From contig NZ_CP090977.1 in the NCBI RefSeq assembly GCF_021513255.1, positions 806,001-870,000 on the forward strand: 64,000 nt of DNA. Direction: 5' to 3'. Source of the stretch: Planococcus sp. 107-1 (GTDB lineage Bacteria; Bacillota; Bacilli; Bacillales_A; Planococcaceae). Below are positions 51,690 through 59,916 of this stretch, one piece after another. How positions within the stretch are numbered: position 1 is the first letter of the stretch; the number at the start of each line of letters is the position of its first letter. Under the pieces are notes generated by a model. The model saw only the letters and a list, made by a program, of their open reading frames with translations. It ran no database searches and was not told the DNA's origin. A program made the position numbers and the translations under genes.

Positions 51690-52373
51690 ATGACATTTTA
51701 TCCGAAAGCTTTTATCTATGATCTTGACGGTGTCATTACAGATACCGCAGAATATCATTTTCTTGCTTGGCAAAAGATTGCAGAAGAACTAGGCATTCAA
51801 ATCGACCGGAAATTCAATGAACGGTTGAAAGGGATAGGGAGGATGGAATCGCTTTATTTAATTCTTTCGCTTGATCCTTCTACGTCTAATTTATCTGCTG
51901 AAGAAAAAGAGAAACTGGCGCTAAAGAAAAATGAGTATTATTTAGAGATGATTGAAAGGATGGGGCCAAAAGACATTTTGCCTGGCATTAAAGAATTATT
52001 GCAAGCCAATAAGCAGCATGGAATTTTAACTGCCCTTGGCTCAGCAAGCAAAAATGCAAAACATGTCCTGGATCTGCTCGGCTTAACGGCTGAATTCGAC
52101 TATATTGTGGATGCGTCCAAAGTGAAAAAAGGAAAACCGGATCCTGAAACGTTCACGGCTGCAGCAGATGCCTTAAACGTGCCTTACGGTGAATGCATCG
52201 GAATTGAAGATTCGGCAGCCGGACTAGAAGCAATCAATGGAGCCAATATGTTTTCGGTGGCGGTAGGGGATCAAGCGCATCTTCCGAATGCCGACTATTT
52301 GGTCGCAGCCACAAATGAATTGAAGTTCGAGAAAATCATTGAGCAATACAATCAAAAGAAGGCATTGCATTAA
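51690..52373 (+). CDS. pgmB: Beta-phosphoglucomutase
   Basis: A 227-residue HAD-family enzyme converting beta-glucose 1-phosphate to glucose 6-phosphate. The nucleophile and acid/base are Asp11 and Asp13 (YDLDGVITDTAEYHF), the cap contains the substrate-binding RLKGIGRMESL, and the core has LGSASKNAKHV, KVKKGKPDPE and GIEDSAAGLEAI. It sits between the regulator and the second GH65 gene. Its presence shows that the local phosphorylases release beta-glucose 1-phosphate, as expected of inverting GH65 enzymes. Confidence 0.95.
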   Translation: MTFYPKAFIYDLDGVITDTAEYHFLAWQKIAEELGIQIDRKFNERLKGIGRMESLYLILSLDPSTSNLSAEEKEKLALKKNEYYLEMIERMGPKDILPGIKELLQANKQHGILTALGSASKNAKHVLDLLGLTAEFDYIVDASKVKKGKPDPETFTAAADALNVPYGECIGIEDSAAGLEAINGANMFSVAVGDQAHLPNADYLVAATNELKFEKIIEQYNQKKALH

Positions 52374-52433
52374 TTTGTTCGATGTCTTTTTAATGAGTTG
52401 CTGCAGAGGGAAGCAATTGAGGAGTGAAACGTG

Positions 52434-54710
52434 ATGGTTTGGAAACTGACAAAGACTGAAGTGGATAATCATAATCTTCTGCTTGATGAAAGCATCTTGT
52501 CTCTAGGAAATGGTTATTTGGGGGTGAGAGGAAATTTTGAGGAAGGATATCCGGATGCATTCAGCTCGATTCGAGGGACCTACATCAATGCATTTCATGA
52601 TGAAACGGAAATCACATATGGGGAAAAATTATATGGATATCCGGTCATGCAGCAAAAAATCCTGAATGTCATCGATTCGCAAGGCATTGAGATTTACTTG
52701 GATGATGAAAGGTTCTCTGTTTTTGAAGGTGAATTGCTTCATTTTGAACGGAATTTGCATATGGATAAAGGATTTGCTGAACGGATTATCCATTGGAAGT
52801 CGCCGAAAGGAAAAGAAGTGAAGCTCCATTTCAAACGCATCGTTTCTTTTATTACCCGTGAATTATTTGCGCAGGAAGTGACAATCGAAGCTATCCGGGG
52901 CATTCAGGAAGTGAAAATCGTTTCAAGTGTGGAAGGAGAAGTCTCCAACTTTGTGGATCTCAATGATCCGAGAGTTGCATCCGGACATGCGAAGCGGCTT
53001 CATGTTATCGAAGTGCGAAGAGAACCTGAGTACAGTGTCATCAGGAATCTGACTTACGTTACAGAACTGGAAGTGGCTTGCATCAGTTCTTCCCGTATTC
53101 AAGCTGGCGATTACCACTATACTCAATCTGTCGGAGAATCGAGAATTGAAGAAGTGTATACTTGTGTTTCTTCGAAGGAACCGGTCCGATTTACCAAATA
53201 CAATATTTATACCGACTCGCTGCGGCATGGAGATGAGTTGATCGAGGTGGCGCTTCCTTTGCACGAAAAAGTGAAGCTTCAGGAATTCGACGAATTGATA
53301 GCGGAACAAAACGAATACATGGCCCGTTTTTGGAAGAATTCCGATGTGATTATTGAGGGAGACGAAAAACTTCAAGAAGGCATTCGCTTTAACCTCTACC
53401 AGCTCCTTCAATCGGTCGGGAAAGATCCATACAGCAATATTGCGGCAAAAGGGCTTTCTGGAGAGGGCTATGAAGGGCATTATTTCTGGGATACGGAAAT
53501 CTTCATGTTCCCGGTATTTTTGATGACCAATCCGGAAATCGCGAAAAATTTATTGCTGCACCGCTATTCGATTTTAGACAGCGCACGGGCGAGAGCGAAA
53601 GTGATGGGCCATGAAAAAGGGGCGCTGTTTCCTTGGCGGACGATTAACGGACCGGAAAGTTCAGCTTTCTTTCCAGCCGGCACGGCTCAATATCATATAA
53701 GTGCGGATATTGCCTATAGTTACATCCAATATTACCTCGTGACAAAAGACGAGGATTTCCTGCAGGAATACATGGCTGAAATGTTGTTTGAAACAGCCCG
53801 GTTATGGGTGGATACCGGACATTTCCACAACAATCAATTTAAAATCGATAGTGTGACGGGGCCAGACGAATATACATGTGTCGTCAACAATAACTATTAT
53901 ACAAATAAGATGGCTCAGCATAATCTCTTATGGGCTGAAAAAGTCTATCAGCTATTGAAAGAAAAAGCGCCTTCACGATTTGAGGAGTTGGCAGAGCAGC
54001 TCGAAGTGACGGAAGCGGAAGCAGAACAATGGCGGGAAGCTGGAGAAAGAATGTATCTTCCTTATCACGAAGAACTGAAAATCCATGCACAGGATGATAG
54101 CTTTTTACAGAAATCGAGATGGGATCTGGAGAATACCCCGGCTGATAAATTCCCGCTCCTGCTCCATTATCATCCATTGACGCTTTATCGCTATCAAGTG
54201 TGTAAACAAGCGGATACGGTCCTTGCCCATTTCTTATTGGAAGACGATGTCGATGAAGAGACACTTAAGAATTCATACGATTATTACGAAGAAATTACGA
54301 CGCATGATTCTTCTCTTTCTTATAGTGTTTTCAGCATCATGGCTTCTAAACTCGGCTACCGGAGAAAAGCGTATGATTATTTTCAGGAAACCGCCAGATT
54401 GGATTTAGACAATACTCATGGCAATACAAAAGATGGTTTGCACATGGCGAATATGGGTGGAACATGGCTAGCGATCGTTTATGGATTTGCTGGACTTCGT
54501 GTGAAAGAAACAGGGCTCCATTTAAATCCGTCGCTTCCTGACCAGTGGCAGTCGTTTAATTTTCATTTCCACTATTTGGGGCGTCTGATCAACATCCACA
54601 TTGAAAAAGATGCCGTTTCTTATGAGCTGTTGGAAGGCGAGGATTTGAGCATTTGGCATCGCAGGGAAGCGATAACATTAAAACAAAACCGCCAACTTCA
54701 AGTAACATGA
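52434..54710 (+). CDS. Glycoside hydrolase family 65 disaccharide phosphorylase (second)
   Basis: A 758-residue GH65 enzyme with the same fold as the first (SLGNGYLGVRGNFEE; general acid Glu479 in GPDEYTCVVNNN; THDSSLSYSVF phosphate site). The loop PWRTINGPESSAFFPAGTAQ (about 400-420) followed by YHISADIAYSY resembles trehalose or nigerose phosphorylases more than maltose phosphorylases. It probably handles a different linkage from the first enzyme; the two share little outside the core motifs. ATG 52434 (GGAG at 9 nt) or GTG 52431 are both possible starts. Last gene before a strong terminator. Confidence 0.87.
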   Translation: MVWKLTKTEVDNHNLLLDESILSLGNGYLGVRGNFEEGYPDAFSSIRGTYINAFHDETEITYGEKLYGYPVMQQKILNVIDSQGIEIYLDDERFSVFEGELLHFERNLHMDKGFAERIIHWKSPKGKEVKLHFKRIVSFITRELFAQEVTIEAIRGIQEVKIVSSVEGEVSNFVDLNDPRVASGHAKRLHVIEVRREPEYSVIRNLTYVTELEVACISSSRIQAGDYHYTQSVGESRIEEVYTCVSSKEPVRFTKYNIYTDSLRHGDELIEVALPLHEKVKLQEFDELIAEQNEYMARFWKNSDVIIEGDEKLQEGIRFNLYQLLQSVGKDPYSNIAAKGLSGEGYEGHYFWDTEIFMFPVFLMTNPEIAKNLLLHRYSILDSARARAKVMGHEKGALFPWRTINGPESSAFFPAGTAQYHISADIAYSYIQYYLVTKDEDFLQEYMAEMLFETARLWVDTGHFHNNQFKIDSVTGPDEYTCVVNNNYYTNKMAQHNLLWAEKVYQLLKEKAPSRFEELAEQLEVTEAEAEQWREAGERMYLPYHEELKIHAQDDSFLQKSRWDLENTPADKFPLLLHYHPLTLYRYQVCKQADTVLAHFLLEDDVDEETLKNSYDYYEEITTHDSSLSYSVFSIMASKLGYRRKAYDYFQETARLDLDNTHGNTKDGLHMANMGGTWLAIVYGFAGLRVKETGLHLNPSLPDQWQSFNFHFHYLGRLINIHIEKDAVSYELLEGEDLSIWHRREAITLKQNRQLQVT

Positions 54711-54771
54711 TGTGAAAATGAAAAAGAAATCGACTGATACTATTGAGATAGAAAATTTTATAAAAATGCTT

Positions 54772-54804
54772 AAAACCGGAAATAATCATTTCCGGTTTTT
54801 TAAT
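54772..54804 (+). terminator. Intrinsic terminator of the GH65 operon
   Basis: AAAACCGGAAA pairs with TTTCCGGTTTT around a 6-nt loop, followed by TTAATTTTT. Confidence 0.9.
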
Positions 54805-55081
54805 TTTTATGAAATAATTTACAATAACTTTAACTTATTTTAAAATGAGTACTATTGACCGTAGCCAACTTGAAGTTTCATTCCTATAATCATGATAAGA
54901 ATTTGAGTCGTAAAAGAAAGGTGGGTCGAAAAACTTAGTTTATTTAATCATTATTTCCTGCATTTTGATTTATTTTTCATGGTTCAAGACTTTAATGAAA
55001 TATAAATTATCAAAAAGTCAAAAAAATATCTTTTGAAATATAGCGTTAAAAAGTTATCAAATATATAATAAAGCTATGAGT
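54805..55081. other. AT-rich intergenic region before the XRE-STAS gene
   Basis: About 280 AT-rich bases without a supportable gene. AAAGGTGGG at 54917-54925 looks like a ribosome binding site but no start codon opens a frame behind it. TATAAT-like boxes occur near 54886 and 55067 without good -35 elements. Confidence 0.4.
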
Positions 55082-55103
55082 AACCTAGAACAGGAGAACT
55101 GCT

Positions 55104-55811
55104 GTGGATGTATTGAAAGATTTTGGCAAACGTATAAAAGAGCTTCGTATAAATGCCGGGATGACACAAGAAGCGTTAGCCATACGAGCTGAATTGGACC
55201 GTTCCTATGTTGGGGCTATTGAAAGAGGAGAGAAGAATGTTTCCTTAGTCAATATCGAAAAATTGGCAAATGCAATGGGGATTGATTTGTTTTATCTTTT
55301 TGAGGATGAGCGTTTTGCTACACGTCTAGCGTTAGTGAAAAAAGAGCTTAAAAAGCCGCTGGATTCGAGATTTACCTGTCTCGTAAGTTTGGAACATCAT
55401 TTTATTTGGCTGCGAATTACTGGGCCTCTAAGTAAAAATGACGTTGAACTTATCTCCAAAAACATTAAAAGCCAAACTTTGCTGTTAACTAAAGGCGAGA
55501 TTAGGATGCTAATCGACAATCGGTCTATGGTAAAGGAAGGGCAATCATTTGTTTTCACGCCAGAAGCCTACGACGTTTGGGAAGACCTCCAAATCTGGCT
55601 GCTGCCTTACCTCAAGAAGGTTGCGGTTCTTTGCAATTCGAAATTCATGAAAAATCAGCTGGAACGCATGGCCAATAGGAGCGGCGTGTCCAATATTTCA
55701 ACACGCATTTATAACGAAGATCTTGAAACGGGAGACAAAGAAGCTTTCTCTTTTCTTGACATAACAGAAAATCAATTAGCTCAAATAAGAAGCAACAGCA
55801 TGAAAACGTAA
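55104..55811 (+). CDS. XRE-family HTH protein with C-terminal STAS-like domain
   Basis: A 235-residue protein joining an XRE/Cro helix-turn-helix (residues about 5-62, RIKELRINAGMTQEALAIRA) to a C-terminal SpoIIAA-like STAS domain (about 85-225; IRMLIDNRSMVKEGQSF and KKVAVLCNSKFMKNQLERMA). This suggests a DNA-binding protein that senses or transmits a signal through a STAS module, an unusual pairing. It starts with GTG 55104 (AGGAG 7 nt upstream). The next gene, 97 nt on, encodes the second copy of the unrecognised ~112-residue family and may be its target or partner. Confidence 0.78.
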   Translation: MDVLKDFGKRIKELRINAGMTQEALAIRAELDRSYVGAIERGEKNVSLVNIEKLANAMGIDLFYLFEDERFATRLALVKKELKKPLDSRFTCLVSLEHHFIWLRITGPLSKNDVELISKNIKSQTLLLTKGEIRMLIDNRSMVKEGQSFVFTPEAYDVWEDLQIWLLPYLKKVAVLCNSKFMKNQLERMANRSGVSNISTRIYNEDLETGDKEAFSFLDITENQLAQIRSNSMKT

Positions 55812-55907
55812 AGATTCAATCGGCTTATACAACTTTGAAAATTACATATGCCATTATCTGAAAGGCTGATAATCTCAATTTCATAGTGAAAAAGGAGATG
55901 TGTATAT

Positions 55908-56243
55908 ATGACTTGTCATCAATCCGTAAGCGCAGAAACCGTAAGATTTCTATTCACGCGTGTTAAAGATACGCATGAGGAAGACAATATTAAATACATT
56001 ACCTTATTTGCTCGGTTAACGATGAAAAATGCCTATAAGTCAAAAAGTGTATGGGTAGAAATTGATGAAGTGAAATGGGATCAAGCATCTCAAAAGTTAA
56101 AGGAAATGCCCGATGCGATGCACTTTTACACAGTAGAAGAGCCTATCTTTAAAGAGTTGTACCAGATTTCGAAAGAGCGATATGAAGAGCTTTATTTTTT
56201 GACTCCTTTTTATAAAGCAAGTGAAATGAAAAGACTCGGCTGA
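55908..56243 (+). CDS. Unrecognised 111-residue protein, paralogue of the protein at 40845
   Basis: A soluble 111-residue protein of no family known to me, clearly homologous along its length to the one at 40845-41189: VRFLFTRVKDTHEEDN, YITLFARLTMKNAY, VWVEIDEVKWDQASQKLKEM and IFKELYQISKERYEELYFLT have direct counterparts. It lacks a ten-residue insertion of the other. AAAAGGAG lies 10 nt before the ATG. It follows the XRE-STAS gene and has a strong terminator. Confidence 0.75.
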   Translation: MTCHQSVSAETVRFLFTRVKDTHEEDNIKYITLFARLTMKNAYKSKSVWVEIDEVKWDQASQKLKEMPDAMHFYTVEEPIFKELYQISKERYEELYFLTPFYKASEMKRLG

Positions 56244-56254
56244 TTCATTTGGCC

Positions 56255-56292
56255 AAGCCCTGTTCGCCTGTCGATGGCGAGCAGGGCTTTTA
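56255..56292 (+). terminator. Intrinsic terminator after the paralogue gene
   Basis: AAGCCCTGTTCGCC pairs with GGCGAGCAGGGCTT and is followed by TTAATTTGG. Confidence 0.88.
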
Positions 56293-56354
56293 ATTTGGTT
56301 ATCTGTTGAAATTTCCCTTACCATAAGAAAGAGAAGGTGTAAAAAGGAGGCGGG

Positions 56355-57290
56355 ATGATGGAATACGCAATTGGTGTAGATATTGGCGGAACGAAAATAG
56401 CGGTTGCAGTGGTTGGCCAGTCTGGTGAAATTGCGAGTAAAATAGCTTTTCCAATGGACCATGCGAAATCGCCTGATCAAGTGATTGACGAAATTATCCA
56501 AGCCATTAAGCATGTTGTCGAAGGACAAATTAGGAAGGAACAAAATATTTTAGGGATTGGTGTAGGTGCGCCTGGACCTCTTGATGCGTGGACGGGTGTT
56601 ATCCACCGCCCTCCGAATTTGCCGTCTTGGATCGATGTACCGATTAAGGGGAAGTTAGCGGCGGCTTTTGCTGTTCCGGTCTTGATCGAAAACGATGCGA
56701 ATGCAGCTGCTCTTGCTGAAAAATGGATCGGAGCTGGAAAAGGAAGTGAGAATTTCACTTATTTGACGATAAGCACTGGAATAGGGGCCGGCATCATTGC
56801 CAACGGCCAATTACTTAGCGGAAGCCGCGGCAATGCCGGTGAAATCGGCCATACGGTGATCGACCCCGGCTACGGACGCTGTTCTTGCGGTCAGATTGGC
56901 TGTTTGGATTTGATTGCCTCCGGCCGTGCGATTGCAAAAAACGGCTCGGAAATCATGGGAGAAGAGCTGTCGACAAAAGCAGTATTCGATTTATACGGCA
57001 AAGGACATAAAGGATTGGATGAATACATAGATCATGTCTTTTGGGCATTAGGGGCCAGCAGTGTTTCCTTAGTGAATATTCTCGATACAGAAAAGATCAT
57101 TGTCGGAGGAGGCGTTTCCCAAATTGGGGAGCCTTTGTTTCAACGGATGGAAGCTTATATAAGAATTCATGCGCTGAATCCGGCTGGGAGAAGCACAAAA
57201 GTAGTGCCTGCAGAGCTAAATGAACATGCAGGTGTTATCGGAGCAGCAGCGCTCTGCTTTTCTTCTCTTGTATTGGAAACGAATAAGTAA
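56355..57290 (+). CDS. ROK family glucokinase
   Basis: A 311-residue sugar kinase of the ROK family. ATP-binding DIGGTK is at residues 9-14; the catalytic Asp is in IENDANAAALAE; the zinc motif GHTVIDPGYGRCSCGQIGC (with Cys-Ser-Cys and a following Cys) and the second phosphate motif follow. It should phosphorylate glucose released by the GH65 enzymes, so it belongs functionally to that locus although separated by two genes. GGAGG precedes the double ATG (56355/56358; the second has better spacing). Confidence 0.9.
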   Translation: MMEYAIGVDIGGTKIAVAVVGQSGEIASKIAFPMDHAKSPDQVIDEIIQAIKHVVEGQIRKEQNILGIGVGAPGPLDAWTGVIHRPPNLPSWIDVPIKGKLAAAFAVPVLIENDANAAALAEKWIGAGKGSENFTYLTISTGIGAGIIANGQLLSGSRGNAGEIGHTVIDPGYGRCSCGQIGCLDLIASGRAIAKNGSEIMGEELSTKAVFDLYGKGHKGLDEYIDHVFWALGASSVSLVNILDTEKIIVGGGVSQIGEPLFQRMEAYIRIHALNPAGRSTKVVPAELNEHAGVIGAAALCFSSLVLETNK

Positions 57291-57376
57291 GCGGGATTTG
57301 CCAGTTTTGTTTTAGAAGAAAAAGAATAGGCAATAGAAAAATAGAAGCTTAAGTTAATGGAAAGGAGGCCTGCGAT

Positions 57377-58039
57377 ATGGAGATCCGCATTGAATGGAGC
57401 TATAAAACGGCAAAAGGCACAGAAGCTTTCTTTCGATCTGAAGAATTCCCAGCTGCCCATGCGCTGTTAATTGCGGAAGATATCCAAAAGACCGGACGGG
57501 TAAAAAGTTTGGAATTTGTGGATCGGTTTGACTCCAGTTGGACATTAAAAGAATTGAAAGCCTATTTAAAAGGAATCGAAACAGAACCCCATAATGTCAA
57601 TGTGTATTTTGATGGCGGATTCGATAAAGAAACCGGGCGAGCAGGGCTTGGCTGTGTAATTTACTATGAACAGAGTGGCAAAGCCTATCGTCTCCGGAAA
57701 AATGTCGAAGTGGCAGAGCTTTCTTCCAATAACGAAGCGGAATATGCAGCTCTCCACATGAGTGTACAGGAACTTGAACGGTTAGAGGTCCATCACCTAC
57801 CCGTTGTTTTCCGGGGAGATTCCAATGTAGTGGCCAATCAGATGAGCGGAGAATGGCCGGTGTATGAAAATGATTTATCCCGTTGGGCAGACCGGATTGA
57901 ACAGAGCTTGAATAGATTAGGTATCCAAGCACAATACGAACTGATCCCTAGAAAAGCGAATGCAGAAGCGGACCGCTTAGCTGCGCAAGCTTTAAGAGGA
58001 ATCGAAATCAGTGGGACGATGGAATTGGAAAAATCATAA
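57377..58039 (+). CDS. Ribonuclease H-like (reverse transcriptase-like) protein
   Basis: A 220-residue protein with a short N-terminal domain (1-70) and a C-terminal RNase HI fold. Catalytic residues are visible: Asp79 (VYFDGG), Glu120 (SSNNEAEYAAL), Asp148 (FRGDSNVV) and Asp about 200 (NAEADRLAAQAL). Firmicute homologues such as YpeP/YpdQ are annotated as RNase HI-like but their activity is weak or untested. AAGGAGG precedes the ATG. It is followed after 26 nt by an aldo/keto reductase gene, possibly co-transcribed. Confidence 0.87.
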   Translation: MEIRIEWSYKTAKGTEAFFRSEEFPAAHALLIAEDIQKTGRVKSLEFVDRFDSSWTLKELKAYLKGIETEPHNVNVYFDGGFDKETGRAGLGCVIYYEQSGKAYRLRKNVEVAELSSNNEAEYAALHMSVQELERLEVHHLPVVFRGDSNVVANQMSGEWPVYENDLSRWADRIEQSLNRLGIQAQYELIPRKANAEADRLAAQALRGIEISGTMELEKS

Positions 58040-58065
58040 TAACAGAACCGTAGAGGAGCGATTGG

Positions 58066-58998
58066 ATGAAGTTTTCAGTATTGCAAAAAACGGATATGCA
58101 AATTTCTGCACTGGGATTAGGAACAAATGCGGTAGGAGGACACAATCTTTATAAGAATTTAAATGAAGAAACAGGTAAAGATTTTGTCCGTGCGGCATTG
58201 GATAATGGCATCACCTTCATTGACACTGCTGATGTCTACGGCAAAGGGCGTTCTGAAGAATTGGTGGGGGAAGTATTGAAAGAATACGACCGCAGCCGCT
58301 TTATCATCGCTACGAAAGGCGGCAGCGACTGGCGGAATGGCACAAAGAACAATGCACCTGCTTATTTGCGCCGTGCATTGGAAGAAAGTTTAGAACGGCT
58401 TCAGCTCGATTACGTGGATCTTTACTATATCCACTGGCCGGACGGTGAAACGCCAATAAGCGAAGCGGTCGCTGAGTTGTCCCAATTGAAAAAAGAAGGC
58501 AAGATAAAAGCGATCGGGGTATCGAATGTTTCCTTGGAGCAGTTGAAGGAAGCCAATTCAACAGATGAAATCTCTGCTGTCCAATTGGCTTATAATATGC
58601 TCAACCGCGAAATTGAACAAGAGATATTGCCTTATTGCGTAGAAAATAAGATTTCGGTCGTTGCTTATGGTCCGCTTGCTTTCGGGATTCTAGGGGGTAC
58701 GTATACAGAAGACTTTGTGCTGGAAGACGGCGATTGGCGCAATAGTGTGCCGCTTTTCCAGGAAGGGAACTTCGAAAAAAACATCAGGATTGTAGAACAG
58801 CTTAAAAGAGTGGCGGATACAAAAGGCACGGATGTATCAAATCTGGCTTTAGCGTGGCTTCTTGAACAGCCCGGAGTCGATGCGGTGATTCCAGGCGGCA
58901 AAAAGCCGGAACAAGTTCTTTCCAATATCGCAGCTTCGGACATCCGTCTGGAGGCGGAAGTTTTGAATGAAATCGATCAGATTCTCAAAGGGCAATAA
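58066..58998 (+). CDS. Aldo/keto reductase
   Basis: A 310-residue NADPH-dependent AKR barrel. The tetrad is Asp53, Tyr58 (DTADVYGKG), Lys84 (ATKGG) and His about 121 (YIHWPD). The C-terminal VIPGGKKPEQVLSN is the cofactor-binding end. It resembles the YghZ/general stress protein 69-like group. Substrate is unknown. GAGGAG stands 7 nt before the ATG; a strong terminator follows. Confidence 0.88.
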   Translation: MKFSVLQKTDMQISALGLGTNAVGGHNLYKNLNEETGKDFVRAALDNGITFIDTADVYGKGRSEELVGEVLKEYDRSRFIIATKGGSDWRNGTKNNAPAYLRRALEESLERLQLDYVDLYYIHWPDGETPISEAVAELSQLKKEGKIKAIGVSNVSLEQLKEANSTDEISAVQLAYNMLNREIEQEILPYCVENKISVVAYGPLAFGILGGTYTEDFVLEDGDWRNSVPLFQEGNFEKNIRIVEQLKRVADTKGTDVSNLALAWLLEQPGVDAVIPGGKKPEQVLSNIAASDIRLEAEVLNEIDQILKGQ

Positions 58999-59006
58999 AA
59001 TAGTGA

Positions 59007-59047
59007 AAACCGGTCCAATGCAGATAACGTGCAATGGACCGGTTTTA
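59007..59047. terminator. Bidirectional terminator between AKR and CotF-like genes
   Basis: AAAACCGGTCCA pairs with TGGACCGGTTTT, with inner TGCA pairing, and T-rich tails on both sides. Confidence 0.88.
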
Positions 59048-59048
59048 T

Positions 59049-59471
59049 TTATTTCTTCGCTAATTCAAGCGCGATATCCGCTTTTTTCAGATCGTGCTCG
59101 ACTTGTTCCTCAATGTCATATGCATGATACATTTCTTTTTTTATCATGTATTGGGCGATTTTATCGTGCGTATCGATAGCGATATCCAACTCCCGGCGCA
59201 ATAGCTTTTTCACTTCCGGAGTGGCCGTTTCAGTAATTGCAACAGCCAGGTTCCGGACAGCAGCTTTAGCCGTTACAAGAAAATCGGTAGCAATTGCCAA
59301 GTCGTCGAGCATGGAAGCAGGGAGTGCCAAAGCATCTTTGCTGATAGCTCCGCTTTCCTGCGTTTCTGTGATCGCTGCTGTTTCGGTTTTAGCGATTTTC
59401 TTTTTATCGTCTTTCTTAGCCGTCTTTTTCACATCTTTTTTAGTGGTGTTTTTTTCATCTTTTTTTGCCAT
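59049..59471 (-). CDS. CotF-like spore-coat family protein with lysine-rich tail
   Basis: A 140-residue protein with a lysine-rich, low-complexity N-terminus (about 1-35) and a CotF-like helical domain (DFLVTAKAAVRNLAVAITET, TPEVKKLLRRELDIAI, YMIKKEMYHAYD). Despite the coat-protein name such proteins occur in stress regulons and in non-sporulating relatives. ATG 59471 follows AGGAGG at 9 nt. It is co-transcribed with the small protein upstream, from a SigB-like promoter. Confidence 0.75.
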   Translation of the reverse strand: MAKKDEKNTTKKDVKKTAKKDDKKKIAKTETAAITETQESGAISKDALALPASMLDDLAIATDFLVTAKAAVRNLAVAITETATPEVKKLLRRELDIAIDTHDKIAQYMIKKEMYHAYDIEEQVEHDLKKADIALELAKK

Positions 59472-59502
59472 AGCCAAATTCCTCCTTTAGTCCGTATAGG
59501 GA

Positions 59503-59703
59503 TTATTTGCTTGAATCTGCTAACACTTTGCGTAGATCTTTGATCGCTTTCGTCGATAATTTAATGTCTTCTTCTAATAATTGCCTCAATTCATCGTCTT
59601 TGACAAGACCGCTGAATACCTTGCTTTTAGCGACACAGCTAGTCTTGAAAATTAATACTTCATGGACTTCCAGCTTTTCATGCATTGCCAATTTTTTTGC
59701 CAT
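59503..59703 (-). CDS. Small CotF-associated helical protein
   Basis: A 66-residue protein (MAKKLAMHEKLEVHEVLIFK at its start) predicted to be two helices, with a lone Cys in TSCVAKSKVF. It resembles the YraG/YraF-like companions of CotF-type proteins. GGAGGG lies upstream of ATG 59703. It is the first gene of a two-gene operon; the CotF-like gene starts 31 nt after its stop. Confidence 0.65.
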   Translation of the reverse strand: MAKKLAMHEKLEVHEVLIFKTSCVAKSKVFSGLVKDDELRQLLEEDIKLSTKAIKDLRKVLADSSK

Positions 59704-59753
59704 TACGAATCCCTCCAATGAAATAAATAATCAATCTTAACACTAGTTAGGGT

Positions 59754-59778
59754 TTACCCAGAGTACTGCTTTTTAATC
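59754..59778 (-). promoter_or_regulatory. SigB-like promoter of the CotF-like operon
   Basis: On the minus strand GATTAA (59773-59778), 13 nt, GGGTAA (59754-59759), five of six matches in each hexamer, about 50 nt upstream of the first start. Confidence 0.55.
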
Positions 59779-59916
59779 CTGGTTCTCTCTTTTAAAAGGA
59801 TATAATAGTGGTTCAAGAAAATTAAAGAATTTTCAAATTTCCAGTAGCTGCTATTAGACTTCTCAGGAAAAAACGTGTTTTATTTAAAGAGACATTGATG
59901 AAAAGGGGCTGCACTC

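Noticed and set aside
52923-53480. 185-codon open frame opposite the second GH65 gene
   Set aside because: Antisense shadow of conserved catalytic-domain sequence.
54917-55035. Possible small hydrophobic protein gene after an AAAGGTGGG site
   Set aside because: The hydrophobic frame has no ATG, GTG or TTG at a usable distance, and the GTG at 54921 meets TAG after five codons.
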